64,000 nt of DNA from Acetobacteraceae bacterium H6797 (GTDB lineage Bacteria; Pseudomonadota; Alphaproteobacteria; Acetobacterales; Acetobacteraceae), in the NCBI GenBank assembly GCA_015223225.1, contig JADFCQ010000001.1, forward strand, positions 372,001 to 436,000, written 5' to 3'. Below, in pieces: positions 25,932-35,264 of the stretch. Below the pieces are notes generated by a model, which was given only the letters and a program-made list of their open reading frames with translations, did no database searches and was not told the DNA's origin. The position numbers and the translations under genes are program-made. How positions within the stretch are numbered: position 1 is the first letter of the stretch; the number at the start of each line of letters is the position of its first letter.

Positions 25932-27629
25932 TCAGAAGGTCTTGCCGGCGAGCATCACGACATGCTCGGCGAGCGGCCCAAGGGCCAGGGAAGGCAGGAA
26001 TTGCAACCCGCCCAGGATGAGGATGACGCCGGCCAGCAGCCCGGCGAAGAGCGGCCCATGTGTCGGCAGCGTGCCGGCACCTTCCGGCGTCTTGGGCTTC
26101 ATCGCGAGGCTGCCCGCGATCGCCATGACCGGCACGACATAGGCGAAGCGGCCGAGCAGCATGGCGATGCCGAGCGTGGTGTCCAGCCAGGGCGTATCGG
26201 CGGTAAGCCCGCCGAAGGCCGAGCCGTTATTCCCCGCCGCCGAGGTATAGGCATAGAGCATCTCGGTCAGCCCATGCGGCCCCGCATGCGCCAGCGAGGA
26301 GAGCGCCTGCGGCAGCACCATCGAGACGGCGGTGAAGCCCAGGATGGTCGCCGGCAGCACCAGCACCGCCAGCATGGCGAGCTTGATTTCGCGCGCCTGC
26401 ACTTTCTTGCCGAGATATTCAGGCGTCCTGCCCACCATCAGCCCCGCGACGAAGACCGAGAGCAGCGCGAAGACCAGCATGCCGTAGAGGCCCGAGCCCA
26501 CGCCGCCCGGCAACACTTCGCCGAGCTGGATGAGGAAGAGCGGCACCAGCCCGCCCAGCGGCGTGAAGCTGCTGAACATCGCATTCACCGCGCCACAGGA
26601 AGCGCCCGTGGTGGTCGCCGTGAAGAGCGCGACCAGTGCCTGGCCGAAGCGGATGTCCTTGCCCTCCATATTACCCTGTGAGGGATCGACGCCCAGTGCC
26701 GTCAGCAGCGGATTGCCCGCCGTCTCGGCGGCGTAGACCGCGAAGGTTGCGACGAGCACGAAGCCCAGCATGACGAAGAGCAGGGTGCGCCCCTGTTTCA
26801 CATCGCCCACGATGCGGCCGAAGGTGAGGCATAGCGCGAAGGGAATGATCGCCTGCGCCCAGATCTGGATCGCGGTGACGAGCGCGCTGGGCCCTTCGAA
26901 GGGGTAGAGCGAGTTCACGCCGAAGAAGCCGCCGCCATTGGTACCGAGATGCTTGATCGCGATCTGGAAGGCGACGGGGCCGAGCGGGATGGTCTGCTTC
27001 GCGCCTTCCAGCGTCTCGGCCGAGACATAGGCCGAAAGCGTCTGCGGCATCCCGAGGGCGACGAAAACGAAGCCAAGCAGGATGGAGAGCGGCAGCAGCA
27101 CGTAGAGCGTCACGCGCGTCACATCGGCCCAGAAATTGCCGAGATCGGCGACACCGCCGCGCACGAAGGCGCGCGACACGGCGAGGGCGAGTGCGATGCC
27201 CGTCGAGGCCGAGAGGAAGTTCTGCACCGTCAGCCCGGCCATCTGGCTGAAATAGGACAGCGCAACTTCACCCGAATAGGCCTGCCAATTGGTATTGGTG
27301 ACGAAGCTGACGGCGGTATTGAAGGCGAGCCAGGGCGAGAGCCCGTCCAGCCCCTGCGGATTGAAGGGCAGCACCCGCTGCGCCCGCAGGATGATGAACA
27401 GCATCAGGAAGCCCGCCGCGTTCATCGCCAGCATGGAGACGACATAGGCGCGCCACCCCTGCCCCTTGGCCGGATTGATACCGCCCAGGTGATAGATCGC
27501 GGTTTCGGCGGGCTTCAGCCAGCTCTGGCCGCCACCCGCGACGGAGGCGATGAAGCGGCCGAGAGGGATCGCCGTTGCCACGGCGACAGCGAGAACGGCG
27601 AAGATCTGGATCCAGCCATTGATGGTCAT
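25932..27629 (-). CDS. kdpA: Potassium-transporting ATPase subunit KdpA
   Basis: A 565-residue, ten-helix channel-like subunit. Four selectivity-filter-like repeats of the SKT fold are seen, including [42 protein letters not shown] and [12 protein letters not shown]. It forms the potassium path of the Kdp complex. It follows kdpF by 3 bases. Confidence 0.97.
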   Translation of the reverse strand: MTINGWIQIFAVLAVAVATAIPLGRFIASVAGGGQSWLKPAETAIYHLGGINPAKGQGWRAYVVSMLAMNAAGFLMLFIILRAQRVLPFNPQGLDGLSPWLAFNTAVSFVTNTNWQAYSGEVALSYFSQMAGLTVQNFLSASTGIALALAVSRAFVRGGVADLGNFWADVTRVTLYVLLPLSILLGFVFVALGMPQTLSAYVSAETLEGAKQTIPLGPVAFQIAIKHLGTNGGGFFGVNSLYPFEGPSALVTAIQIWAQAIIPFALCLTFGRIVGDVKQGRTLLFVMLGFVLVATFAVYAAETAGNPLLTALGVDPSQGNMEGKDIRFGQALVALFTATTTGASCGAVNAMFSSFTPLGGLVPLFLIQLGEVLPGGVGSGLYGMLVFALLSVFVAGLMVGRTPEYLGKKVQAREIKLAMLAVLVLPATILGFTAVSMVLPQALSSLAHAGPHGLTEMLYAYTSAAGNNGSAFGGLTADTPWLDTTLGIAMLLGRFAYVVPVMAIAGSLAMKPKTPEGAGTLPTHGPLFAGLLAGVILILGGLQFLPSLALGPLAEHVVMLAGKTF

Positions 27630-27632
27630 GGC

Positions 27633-27719
27633 CTAGAGGTCCTCCGGCCGGAGCAGCGCCCAGAGCAGGTAGCCCAGCAGGCCGAGGGCCACGATGCCCC
27701 CGATGATGAGGTCGAGCAT
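27633..27719 (-). CDS. kdpF: Potassium-transporting ATPase subunit KdpF
   Basis: A 28-residue peptide, MLDLIIGGIVALGLLGYLLW and so on to ALLRPEDL, which is one membrane helix and the typical RPEDL/RPERF end. KdpF stabilises the KdpABC complex. It is encoded between the small upstream peptide and kdpA, in normal position. Confidence 0.9.
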   Translation of the reverse strand: MLDLIIGGIVALGLLGYLLWALLRPEDL

Positions 27720-27723
27720 GGCG

Positions 27724-27807
27724 TCAGACCTTTTCGCAGGCTGCCGCGTACAAGATCAGGAGGCCGAAAAGCCCCAGACCCAGAGCAAGAAGCAGGATAT
27801 CGAGCAT
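27724..27807 (-). CDS. Small one-helix membrane peptide upstream of kdpF
   Basis: A 27-residue open frame: MLDILLLALGLGLFGLLILY followed by AAACEKV. It is a single hydrophobic helix with a short Cys-containing tail. It ends 4 bases before kdpF on the same strand and is probably the first gene of the kdp transcript. Similar micropeptides ending in a Cys-Glu/Asp motif are often present but unannotated before kdpF in alphaproteobacteria (from memory). It may be an extra Kdp subunit or a leader peptide. Confidence 0.6.
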   Translation of the reverse strand: MLDILLLALGLGLFGLLILYAAACEKV

Positions 27808-28019
27808 GGGGAAGCGTCCCACGGGGTTGTCGGGCAGACACACCTGCCCGAGGAACACCATGCCTAGGCCCGAGGCCCGTAAAGCCGCGATGCGCAAGCC
27901 GCGCGCCCCGCATAAAAGCCGCGCAAAGCCGGGCCGCCGTCTTGATGGAATTTTTACGCGGGCAGCGCCTATGAGAATGGTCGATGATTGCGACCCGCTT
28001 TCGCGAGATACGCCGGACC
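27808..28019. promoter_or_regulatory. Divergent kdp control region
   Basis: The gap between the kdpFABC transcript (minus) and kdpD (plus) holds both promoters. T-rich direct elements spaced about 10 bases apart (CTTTGCGCGGCTTTTATG on the minus strand, 27911-27928) and a second TTTTTAC at 27951-27957 resemble the T-rich sites bound by KdpE in E. coli. The match is loose. Confidence 0.35.
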
Positions 28020-30671
28020 ATGGCCGTCAACGATAACCGCCGCCCCAACCCCGACGCCCTGCTCGCCATGGCGGAGCGGGAAGGCCGAGGGCGGCTGAAG
28101 GTTTTTCTCGGCGCGGCCCCCGGCGTGGGCAAGACCTTCGAGATGCTGAACGAGGGCCGCCGCCGCGCGGCCGGCGGGGCGCGTGTGCTGGTCGGGCTGC
28201 TGGAAACCCATGGCCGGGCGGAAACCGCCGCCCAGCTCGGAGACCTGCCCCTGCTGCCGCGCCGCCGCGTGGAATATCGCGGCCAGGCACTGGAGGAATT
28301 CGATCTCGACGCCGCGCTGAACAGCCGGCCCGACATTCTCCTGCTCGACGAGCTTGCCCATACCAACGCGCCCGGCAGCCGCCACCCCAAGCGCTGGCAG
28401 GATGTGGAGGAATTGCGCGCCGCCGGCATCGAGGTCTGGACGACGATGAACGTCCAGCATCTCGAAAGCCTCTCGGAAGACGTTGCCCGCATCACCGGCA
28501 TCCGCGTGCGCGAGACGGTGCCCGATGCCGTGCTGGCCGGCGCCGATGCGGTGGAACTGATCGACATCCCCCCCGCCGAGCTGCTGGAGCGGCTGAAGCA
28601 GGGGAAGGTCTACCGGCCGGAACAGGCCAGCCGCGCAATGAAGGGCTTCTTCCGCGAGGGCAATCTCGCCGCCCTGCGCCAGATCGCCCTGCGCCGCACC
28701 GCCGAACGGGTGGATGCCGACGTCACCGACTATATGCGCGCCAATGCCATCGAGGGCCCCTGGCCCTCCGGCGAGCGCGTCATGGCGCTGATCGGGCGCG
28801 ACGAGATGGCGGAGGAAGTGGTGCGCCAGGCGCGGCGCCTGGCCGATGCGCTCCGCGCCCCGCTGCTCGCCGTGCACGTGGAAATGCCGGGCGGCGCCGG
28901 GCTCGGCCCCGATGCGGCGCTCCGCCTCGCCGAAAGGCTCGGGGCCGGGGCGGAGATCGTGCCGGCGCGCGATCTGCCGAGTGCCGTGCTGGCCCATGCC
29001 AGGGCGCGCAACGTCACCCATCTGGTGATCGGGCGCAGCCGCTCTTCCTGGTGGCGGCGCGCCACGGGCCGCACCCTGGCCGCCACCCTCGCGCGCCAGG
29101 GCACGGATTTCAGCCTGCATCTCATCCCCGGCCCCGCCCCCGCCGCGCCGTTGCGGCGGCGCGAGGCGCTGGGCCTGCCCGGTTGGGTCGGCTGGGCGGC
29201 GGTGCCCGCGCTGATCACCACGGCGACCGGGCTGAGCCTGCTCGTACAGGACGCCGTGCCGGAGGGCGGCATCGGGATGATCTATCTCGCCGCCGTAGTC
29301 GCGCTCGCGGCGGCCTTCGGCCCGCTGCCCGCGGCGGCCGGCGCGCTCCTCGCTTTCCTGGTCTGGGATTTCCTCTTTCTCCTGCCGCGCTTCGCCTTCG
29401 AGATGTCGGGGCTGCAGGAGGTGGTGGGAGCCGCGATCTTCATCTCCGTCGCCCTTCTCCTGGCGGGCACGACCGGCCAGCTGGGCCGCTCCGTCTCCAC
29501 CGCCCGGGCCCGGCTTTTCGGCATGCGGCGGCTCGTGGAATTCTCCCGCAAGCTCGGCGCCGCCAGTTCCGAGGCCGACCTCATGGGCGTGCTGGTCAAC
29601 GAGGCCTATCGCCTCGCCGGCCGCCCGGTCTGCCTGCTGCTCCCGCTCGATGGCGAGCCCGTGGTCCGCGCCGCACAGCCGGTGGAGATCGAGCCCGATG
29701 CCGCCTCCATGGCCGCCGCCCGATGGGCCATGGCCAAGGGCACCCGCGCCGGCTTCGCGACCGATGCCCTGCCCGCCGCAAGCTGGCAGTTCCACCCGCT
29801 CCGCACCGCCCATGGCACGATCGGCCTGCTCGCACTGCAGATGGACGGGCCCGGCATCAGCCCCGGGATCGAAACCGAACATGCCCGCGCTCTGGAAGCG
29901 CTGATCGACCAGGGCGCCATCGCGCTCGAACACGCCCGGCTGATGGAGGAGCAGGCCCGGCAGGGCGCGCGGGTCGAGACGGAGGCGCTGCGCTCCGCCC
30001 TTCTCGCCTCCATGGGCCATGACCTCCGCACGCCGCTGACCGCCATCCGCGGCGCGCTGGAAACCCTGCGGCTGAACGATGGCAGTCTCTCCCCCGCCGT
30101 GCGGCAGGATCTGCTGAGCACCGCCGAGGAAGAGACCCAGCGCCTGACGCGCTATCTCAACAACATCATGGATATCGTGAAGCTGGAGAATGGGCAGATC
30201 ACACCCCGCCGCGAACCGGTCGATGTCGCCGATGCGCTGCATACGGCCGCCGCCCGCGCCGAGCGCCAGGGCCGCCATGCCCGTTTCGAGCCGGGCGATC
30301 GCCTGCCGATGCCCCAGGCCGACCCGCTGCTGCTCGACCAGGTGCTCGGCAATCTCGTCGACAATGCCGTGAAATTCTCGAACCCCGAGAGCACCATCAC
30401 CCTCGCTGCTCGGCGCGAGGGGGCGGAGCTGGTGATCACCGTCGAGGACGAAGGCATCGGCATCCCCGAGAACCAGCTCGCCCAGGTCTTCGACCCCTTC
30501 TTCCGCGTCCGCCGGGGCGACAAGGCCCCCGCCGGCTCGGGGCTCGGGCTGGCCATCAGCCAGGGCCTCGTGCATGCCATGGGCGGGCGCATCAGCGCCG
30601 AGAGCCCCATCCGTCACATCGAGGAGGGCCATGGCAAGGGAACGCGCATGACCATTCGCCTGCCGCTATGA
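28020..30671 (+). CDS. kdpD: Sensor histidine kinase KdpD
   Basis: About 883 residues. The N-terminal KdpD domain has Walker A GAAPGVGKT and the VVGxxETHGR-like segment LVGLLETHGR. A Usp-like domain follows (ending VIGRSRSSWW), then four membrane helices (about residues 390-475), a GAF-like region, and the kinase core with His in SMGHDLRTPLTAI, N box LGNLVDNAVKFS and G box GSGLGLAISQGLV. It senses potassium or turgor stress and phosphorylates KdpE. I chose ATG 28020 (MAVNDNRRP) because homologues start close to the PNPDALL segment; ATG 27984 is the alternative. Confidence 0.95.
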   Translation: MAVNDNRRPNPDALLAMAEREGRGRLKVFLGAAPGVGKTFEMLNEGRRRAAGGARVLVGLLETHGRAETAAQLGDLPLLPRRRVEYRGQALEEFDLDAALNSRPDILLLDELAHTNAPGSRHPKRWQDVEELRAAGIEVWTTMNVQHLESLSEDVARITGIRVRETVPDAVLAGADAVELIDIPPAELLERLKQGKVYRPEQASRAMKGFFREGNLAALRQIALRRTAERVDADVTDYMRANAIEGPWPSGERVMALIGRDEMAEEVVRQARRLADALRAPLLAVHVEMPGGAGLGPDAALRLAERLGAGAEIVPARDLPSAVLAHARARNVTHLVIGRSRSSWWRRATGRTLAATLARQGTDFSLHLIPGPAPAAPLRRREALGLPGWVGWAAVPALITTATGLSLLVQDAVPEGGIGMIYLAAVVALAAAFGPLPAAAGALLAFLVWDFLFLLPRFAFEMSGLQEVVGAAIFISVALLLAGTTGQLGRSVSTARARLFGMRRLVEFSRKLGAASSEADLMGVLVNEAYRLAGRPVCLLLPLDGEPVVRAAQPVEIEPDAASMAAARWAMAKGTRAGFATDALPAASWQFHPLRTAHGTIGLLALQMDGPGISPGIETEHARALEALIDQGAIALEHARLMEEQARQGARVETEALRSALLASMGHDLRTPLTAIRGALETLRLNDGSLSPAVRQDLLSTAEEETQRLTRYLNNIMDIVKLENGQITPRREPVDVADALHTAAARAERQGRHARFEPGDRLPMPQADPLLLDQVLGNLVDNAVKFSNPESTITLAARREGAELVITVEDEGIGIPENQLAQVFDPFFRVRRGDKAPAGSGLGLAISQGLVHAMGGRISAESPIRHIEEGHGKGTRMTIRLPL

Positions 30672-30678
30672 TCGTTGC

Positions 30679-31371
30679 ATGACCACCCGCCCGCGTATTC
30701 TCGTCGTCGATGACGAGCCCCAGATCCATCGCTTTCTCGGCCCGGCCCTGGCCGCCGCCGGCTATGAGGCCGAGCGCGCCGAGACGGGGCAGGAAGCCCT
30801 GCGCCTCGCCGCCACGCGCAACCCGGCGCTGATCCTGCTCGATCTCGGCCTGCCCGATCTCGACGGCCAGGCGCTCATCCCCCGGCTGCGGCAATTCTGC
30901 GCGGCGCCCATCATCGTCGTCTCCGCCCGCGAGCAGGAGGCCGAGAAGGTCACCGCGCTGGATGCCGGGGCGGAGGATTACGTCGAGAAGCCCTTCTCCC
31001 TCGCCGAATTGCAGGCGCGCATCCGCGTCGCGCTGCGCCGGGCGGGCGAGCCGGCGGAAAGCCCCTCGGCCAAGATCGAGATCGGCCCGCTGGTGATCGA
31101 TGCCGGGCTGCGGGAAGCGCGGCTCGATGGTGGAGCCGCCCTCGCCCTCACGCCCCGCGAATGGGATCTGCTGCTGGCCCTCGGCAAGGCGCGGGGGCGG
31201 CTGGTTACGCAGCGGCAATTGCTCGAGACGGTCTGGGGCAAGGCCCATCTCGAGGATACGCAATACCTGCGCGTCTATATCGGCCATCTGCGCCAGAAAT
31301 TCGGCCCTCATGCCGCGCTGCTGCGCACCGAGCCCGGCGTGGGCTATCGGCTAACGACCGAGCCGGCATGA
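30679..31371 (+). CDS. kdpE: Response regulator KdpE
   Basis: A 230-residue OmpR-class regulator. The receiver has DDEPQIHRFL, phospho-acceptor in ILLDLGLPDLDG and Lys in VEKPFSL. The winged helix ends LRTEPGVGYRL. It starts 7 bases after kdpD and controls kdpFABC across the divergent gap. Confidence 0.96.
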   Translation: MTTRPRILVVDDEPQIHRFLGPALAAAGYEAERAETGQEALRLAATRNPALILLDLGLPDLDGQALIPRLRQFCAAPIIVVSAREQEAEKVTALDAGAEDYVEKPFSLAELQARIRVALRRAGEPAESPSAKIEIGPLVIDAGLREARLDGGAALALTPREWDLLLALGKARGRLVTQRQLLETVWGKAHLEDTQYLRVYIGHLRQKFGPHAALLRTEPGVGYRLTTEPA

Positions 31372-31373
31372 AG

Positions 31374-31400
31374 AAACCCCGGCGGTCGCCCGCCGGGGTT
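31374..31400. terminator. Bidirectional terminator between kdpE and EF-hand gene
   Basis: AACCCCGGCG pairs with CGCCGGGGTT. On the minus strand TTTCTTC follows, fitting termination of the EF-hand gene; on the plus strand it sits 3 bases past the kdpE stop. Confidence 0.7.
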
Positions 31401-31423
31401 CGTCATTCGGGCCAGGCCCTGCC

Positions 31424-32059
31424 TCAGCCGCGCGGCGGAGGCGGGGGCGCGGGATGGCCGGGGCGGCCAGGCTCGCCAGGGGCGCCCGGGCGGCCCGGCT
31501 CACCGGGGCGGCCATGCATCGGGCGCTCTGGCAGTTCGTCGCGGGTGATCACGCCGTCATTATTGGCGTCCGCCGCGCGGAACATCTGCATCGCGGGCAC
31601 CATCAGCTCATCCAGCGTCACCTTGCCGTCGCGGTTGGCGTCAGCGATGCGGAAGAAGCGAGCCTGCATCTCCTTCATGCGCTCGGCACGGGGACCTTCG
31701 GTCGGCGCGCGGCGCGGCATCTGGCTGGCGGCGTAGTTCTGCCACTCGTCCAGCGTCACGGCGCCATCCTTGTTCGCATCCATAGCGGCGAAGCGGCGCT
31801 CCACCAGCGAGCGGGCCTCGGCCTCATCCACCTTGCCGTCGAGATTGGTGTCGGCCTGATCGAAGAAGCGCATCAGGTTGAAATCGGGGCCGCCCGGGCC
31901 CTGGGGGCCATGCGGGCCGCGATGCGGCGGCGGAGGCGGGGGCGCCTCGGCACGGGGGCCGGCCGGCGGCGGGCCGCCCGCGGGTTGCGCCATGGCGGGC
32001 AGCGCCAGCATCAGAGCGGCGGCGGCCATGAGGCTGGCCTTGGTGGTCCTCGTCATCAC
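31424..32059 (-). CDS. Secreted EF-hand calcium-binding protein
   Basis: A 211-residue protein with a signal peptide (ending ALPAMAQPA). After a Pro/Gly/His-rich stretch (residues about 25-55), four EF-hand loops appear: DTNLDGKVDEAE, DANKDGAVTLDE, DANRDGKVTLDE and DANNDGVITRDE. All four keep the Asp, Asn, Asp, Gly and terminal Glu pattern. A second Pro/Gly-rich tail follows. It probably binds calcium in the periplasm. No catalytic domain is present. Confidence 0.88.
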   Translation of the reverse strand: MMTRTTKASLMAAAALMLALPAMAQPAGGPPPAGPRAEAPPPPPPHRGPHGPQGPGGPDFNLMRFFDQADTNLDGKVDEAEARSLVERRFAAMDANKDGAVTLDEWQNYAASQMPRRAPTEGPRAERMKEMQARFFRIADANRDGKVTLDELMVPAMQMFRAADANNDGVITRDELPERPMHGRPGEPGRPGAPGEPGRPGHPAPPPPPRG

Positions 32060-32189
32060 GGTGTCTATCTCCGGCTATGACGGGAGCGGTTTATGCCCCG
32101 TCTGACCGGAAGATGGGAGCCGATTGTAACAACGGCATTGCCTCCCGCCGCCATGCGGGTGAGAAAATGTGACGCCCTCCGATCCCTGG

Positions 32190-32966
32190 TTAATCCCGCA
32201 CCACCAGCACGATGCCGATCAGCGTCAGGCAGAGTGCCAGCAGCTGGCGAGCCCCGAGCGGCTCGCCCAGGCTGAGCGCCGCCGCCAGCACGCCGATCGC
32301 GGGTGTCAGCAGGGTGCCGATTGCCGCGGCCCCGGCCGGCAAGCGCCGCAGCGCGGCGAACCAGGTGAGGTAGCAGAGGCAAAGCGGCAGCACGGCCATG
32401 TAGATCATCGCCGCCCAGCCCTCGATGGAGAGCCGCGCGAAATGCGCATCCTCCAGCACGAGCCCGGCCAGCAGCAGCGGCGCGCAGCCGAGGCCCACCT
32501 GCCAGGCGACGATGGCTGCCGGCGCCATGGTCAGCGGCGCGCGCTTCGTCGCGACCGTGCCATAGGCGAAGAGCAGCGCACCCAGCAGCACGATCAGCGC
32601 TCCGGGCAGCTTGGCCATGTCGATGGCGAAGCCATGCGAAGAGAGCAGCACCACCACGCCGAGCAGCCCCGCGACGAGCGCCACGATGCGCGAGCGGCGC
32701 GGCACCTCCCCCAGCACCGGCCAGGCCATCAGCGCCGCCCAGACCGGCATGGTATAGGCGACGATCGCGCCCTCGCTGGCCGAGAGCCAGAGCAGGCCCA
32801 CCGTCGCGAGCCCCATCCAGCCCGTCACGTTCAGGAAAGAATACCAGACGAGGCGCAACCGCTCGCCGCGCGGCACCGTCAGGTCCTCGCCCATGAGCTT
32901 GGCCACGGCCATCAGCCCGAGCATGGCACCGAGCCCGGCCCAACCGCGCGCCTGGAGGGGCGGCAA
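32190..32966 (-). CDS. EamA/DMT family transporter (start unclear)
   Basis: At least 258 residues with nine or more hydrophobic helices in two EamA repeats, such as TGWMGLATVGLLWLSASEGAIV and FLAALRR-like LTWFAALRRLPAGAAAIG. It probably exports amino acids or metabolites. The listed start is a TTG at 32966, but the frame stays open and typical upstream to about 33110. Those extra codons encode a proper first helix (GIAFLLATALGWGLNWPILK), yet contain no ATG, GTG or TTG. A GAGGAG site lies 7 bases before an in-frame ATC at 33083. The aldolase stop overlaps an ATG (TAATG), but that ATG is out of frame. See findings. Confidence 0.75.
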   Translation of the reverse strand: MPPLQARGWAGLGAMLGLMAVAKLMGEDLTVPRGERLRLVWYSFLNVTGWMGLATVGLLWLSASEGAIVAYTMPVWAALMAWPVLGEVPRRSRIVALVAGLLGVVVLLSSHGFAIDMAKLPGALIVLLGALLFAYGTVATKRAPLTMAPAAIVAWQVGLGCAPLLLAGLVLEDAHFARLSIEGWAAMIYMAVLPLCLCYLTWFAALRRLPAGAAAIGTLLTPAIGVLAAALSLGEPLGARQLLALCLTLIGIVLVVRD

Positions 32967-33072
32967 TTCGGTCAGCAGCGCCTTCAGGATCGGCCAGTTG
33001 AGCCCCCAGCCCAGCGCGGTCGCGAGCAGGAAGGCAATGCCGATGCGCCGATCCTTCGGCGCGATGGCGGCA

Positions 33073-33861
33073 TTAGTCGAGATAGTCCGGCTCCTCGCGC
33101 GCCAGGATGCGCTTCACGCTCTCCAGATGCAGGCGCGCGCTTTCGGCATCGCCGTCGCGCATCTGCTCATAAGTCTTCTGCGCGACCTCGGGATCGACGG
33201 GCTTGAGCACCCGGCCGGTGGAAAGCGCGAGGCGCTGCACCTCGGCCGCGCGCTCCAGATAGTAGAGATCGTCCCAGGCTTCCGCGATGGTCGGGCCGAC
33301 CACCATGACGCCGTGATTCTTCATGAAGACGATATCGGCATCGCCCATCGAGGCGGCGATGCGGTCGCCTTCGCTATTGTCGAGCGCGAGGCCGTTATAA
33401 TCCTCGTCGACCTTGGTGCGGCCATAGAATTTCAGCGCCGTCTGCCCCGCCCAGACCAGCGGCGGGCCCTCGAGCATGGCGAGCGCCGTGGCGTTCGGCA
33501 TATGCGTGTGGAAAGCCGCCCGGGCGCGCGGATTGTTTTTGTGCAGCCGGGCATGGATGTAGAAGGCCGTCGCTTCCGGCACGCCATCGCCGGCCACGAC
33601 ATTCCCCTCGAAATCGCAGACCAGCAGGCGCGAGGCGGTGATCTCCGAGAAGGCCCAGCCATAGGGATTGACCAGGAAGAGGTCTTCCCGCCCCGGCACC
33701 AGCACGGAGAAATGGTTGCAGATGCCTTCGCTCATCCCCAGCCGCGCGGCCATGCGGAAGCAGGCGGCCAGATCGATCCTCGCCTGACGCAGGCTGCTGG
33801 AATCGAGATCGCTATTGCGCAGAATGGCGGGCTGGCCGGGCAGACCCAGTGAATGAGCCAT
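33073..33861 (-). CDS. Class II aldolase/adducin family protein
   Basis: A 262-residue zinc-dependent aldolase fold. Metal-binding histidines are in AAFHTHMPNATAL and in FMKNHGVMVVG, and the phosphate-loop-like NHFSVLVPG segment is present. Family members cleave sugar phosphates or act as decarboxylases; the substrate cannot be assigned. It is upstream of the EamA transporter and overlaps that frame. It is divergent from the M20 hydrolase, with 156 bases between. Confidence 0.85.
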   Translation of the reverse strand: MAHSLGLPGQPAILRNSDLDSSSLRQARIDLAACFRMAARLGMSEGICNHFSVLVPGREDLFLVNPYGWAFSEITASRLLVCDFEGNVVAGDGVPEATAFYIHARLHKNNPRARAAFHTHMPNATALAMLEGPPLVWAGQTALKFYGRTKVDEDYNGLALDNSEGDRIAASMGDADIVFMKNHGVMVVGPTIAEAWDDLYYLERAAEVQRLALSTGRVLKPVDPEVAQKTYEQMRDGDAESARLHLESVKRILAREEPDYLD

Positions 33862-34017
33862 ATCACGAACTCCTGAACGCGGTGGAAGCTTGCAGAGCGC
33901 GCGGCGCGCCGCAAGCCCATGAGCTTGTCCGCGCAGGGTTTTTCGCTGCCCGTGCCTTTGACGCCCGCCGCGGCCCGGCCATAATGCCGGCGATGTGACA
34001 GCGAGAGGCGTATCACC

Positions 34018-35262
34018 ATGTCGGGCAGCAACCAGCGCATCGACGGCAAGCGGCTGTGGGACAGTCTCATGGCCATGGCCGAATTCGGCGCCACGCCGAA
34101 AGGCGGCGTGAAGCGCCTGACGCTGACCGAGGTGGACAAGGCCGGCCGCGCCGCCTTCACCGGCTGGTGCGAGGCGCTGGGCCTAACCATGCGCGTCGAT
34201 TCCATGGGCAATATGTTCGCCCGCCGCGAAGGGCGGGACCCGAGCCGCCTGCCCGTGCTGATGGGCTCGCATCTCGACAGCCAGCCGACCGGCGGCAAGT
34301 TCGACGGTGCGCTGGGCGTGATCGCGGGGCTCGAAGTGATGCGCAGCCTGCACGAGCTGGGCATCACCACCGAGGCGCCGATCGAGCTGGTCAACTGGAC
34401 CGATGAGGAAGGCAGCCGATTCGGCCATTCCCTCATGGGCTCCGGCGTCTGGACCGGCGTCTATACCCAGGAGAAGTGCTACGCCCTCGCCGATGTGGAA
34501 GGTGTCACCGTCAGTGAGGCACTGGACGCCATCGGCGCCAAGGGCAGCATCCCGGCCAAGCCCTTCCCCGCCGATGCCTATTTCGAGCTGCATATCGAGC
34601 AGGGCCCGATCCTGGAGCGCGAGGGCAAGCAGATCGGCATCGTCACCGGCGCCCAGGCCCAGGTCTGGTACGACGCGGTGCTGATCGGGCAGGACAGCCA
34701 CGCCGGCACCACGCCGCCCTCGGCCCGCAAGGACGCGCTGGTCGGCGCCGCCAGGATCATCACCCTCGTCGACGAGGAAATGCGCGCCCGCGGCGAGGAT
34801 GGCCGTGGCACGGTCGGGCAGCTTCATGTCCTGCCCAGCAGCCGCAACGTCGTGCCGGGCGAGGTGCGTTTCAGCATCGAATTCCGGCATCCGGAGGATG
34901 CGGAGATCAAGCTCCTGGCCGATACTTTCCCGGCCAAGGCGCAGGCCATCGCCAATGAGATGGGGCTCAAGCTCGAACTCACCGAGCTGTTCCAGATCCC
35001 CGCCCAGCCCTTCGATCCGAGCTGCGTCGATCTCGTCCGCCAGGCCGCCGCGCGTAACGGCTTCTCCGCGCGGGAGATCATCTCCGGCGCGGGGCATGAC
35101 GCGGTCTATGTCGCGCGCAAGGTGCCGACGGCGATGATCTTCACGCCCTGCAAGGACGGGCTCTCCCACAACGAGGCCGAGAGCATCCTGCCGGAGGAGG
35201 CCGAGGCCGGCTGCCAGGTTCTCTTCGAGGCCGTGGTCGCCCGCGCCAACCGCGCGCTCTGA
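34018..35262 (+). CDS. M20 family N-carbamoyl-L-amino acid hydrolase/allantoate amidohydrolase-like
   Basis: A 414-residue dizinc hydrolase. Metal ligands are His and Asp in GSHLDSQPTGGKFDGALGV, Glu pair in WTDEEGSRFG, His in LHIEQGP and a C-terminal His in GAGHDAVYVA. The family hydrolyses N-carbamoyl or ureido amides in pyrimidine, hydantoin or purine breakdown. No other purine catabolic genes are adjacent, so the exact substrate is open. It is followed by an HD protein after 2 bases, indicating an operon. Confidence 0.9.
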   Translation: MSGSNQRIDGKRLWDSLMAMAEFGATPKGGVKRLTLTEVDKAGRAAFTGWCEALGLTMRVDSMGNMFARREGRDPSRLPVLMGSHLDSQPTGGKFDGALGVIAGLEVMRSLHELGITTEAPIELVNWTDEEGSRFGHSLMGSGVWTGVYTQEKCYALADVEGVTVSEALDAIGAKGSIPAKPFPADAYFELHIEQGPILEREGKQIGIVTGAQAQVWYDAVLIGQDSHAGTTPPSARKDALVGAARIITLVDEEMRARGEDGRGTVGQLHVLPSSRNVVPGEVRFSIEFRHPEDAEIKLLADTFPAKAQAIANEMGLKLELTELFQIPAQPFDPSCVDLVRQAAARNGFSAREIISGAGHDAVYVARKVPTAMIFTPCKDGLSHNEAESILPEEAEAGCQVLFEAVVARANRAL

Positions 35263-35264
35263 GA

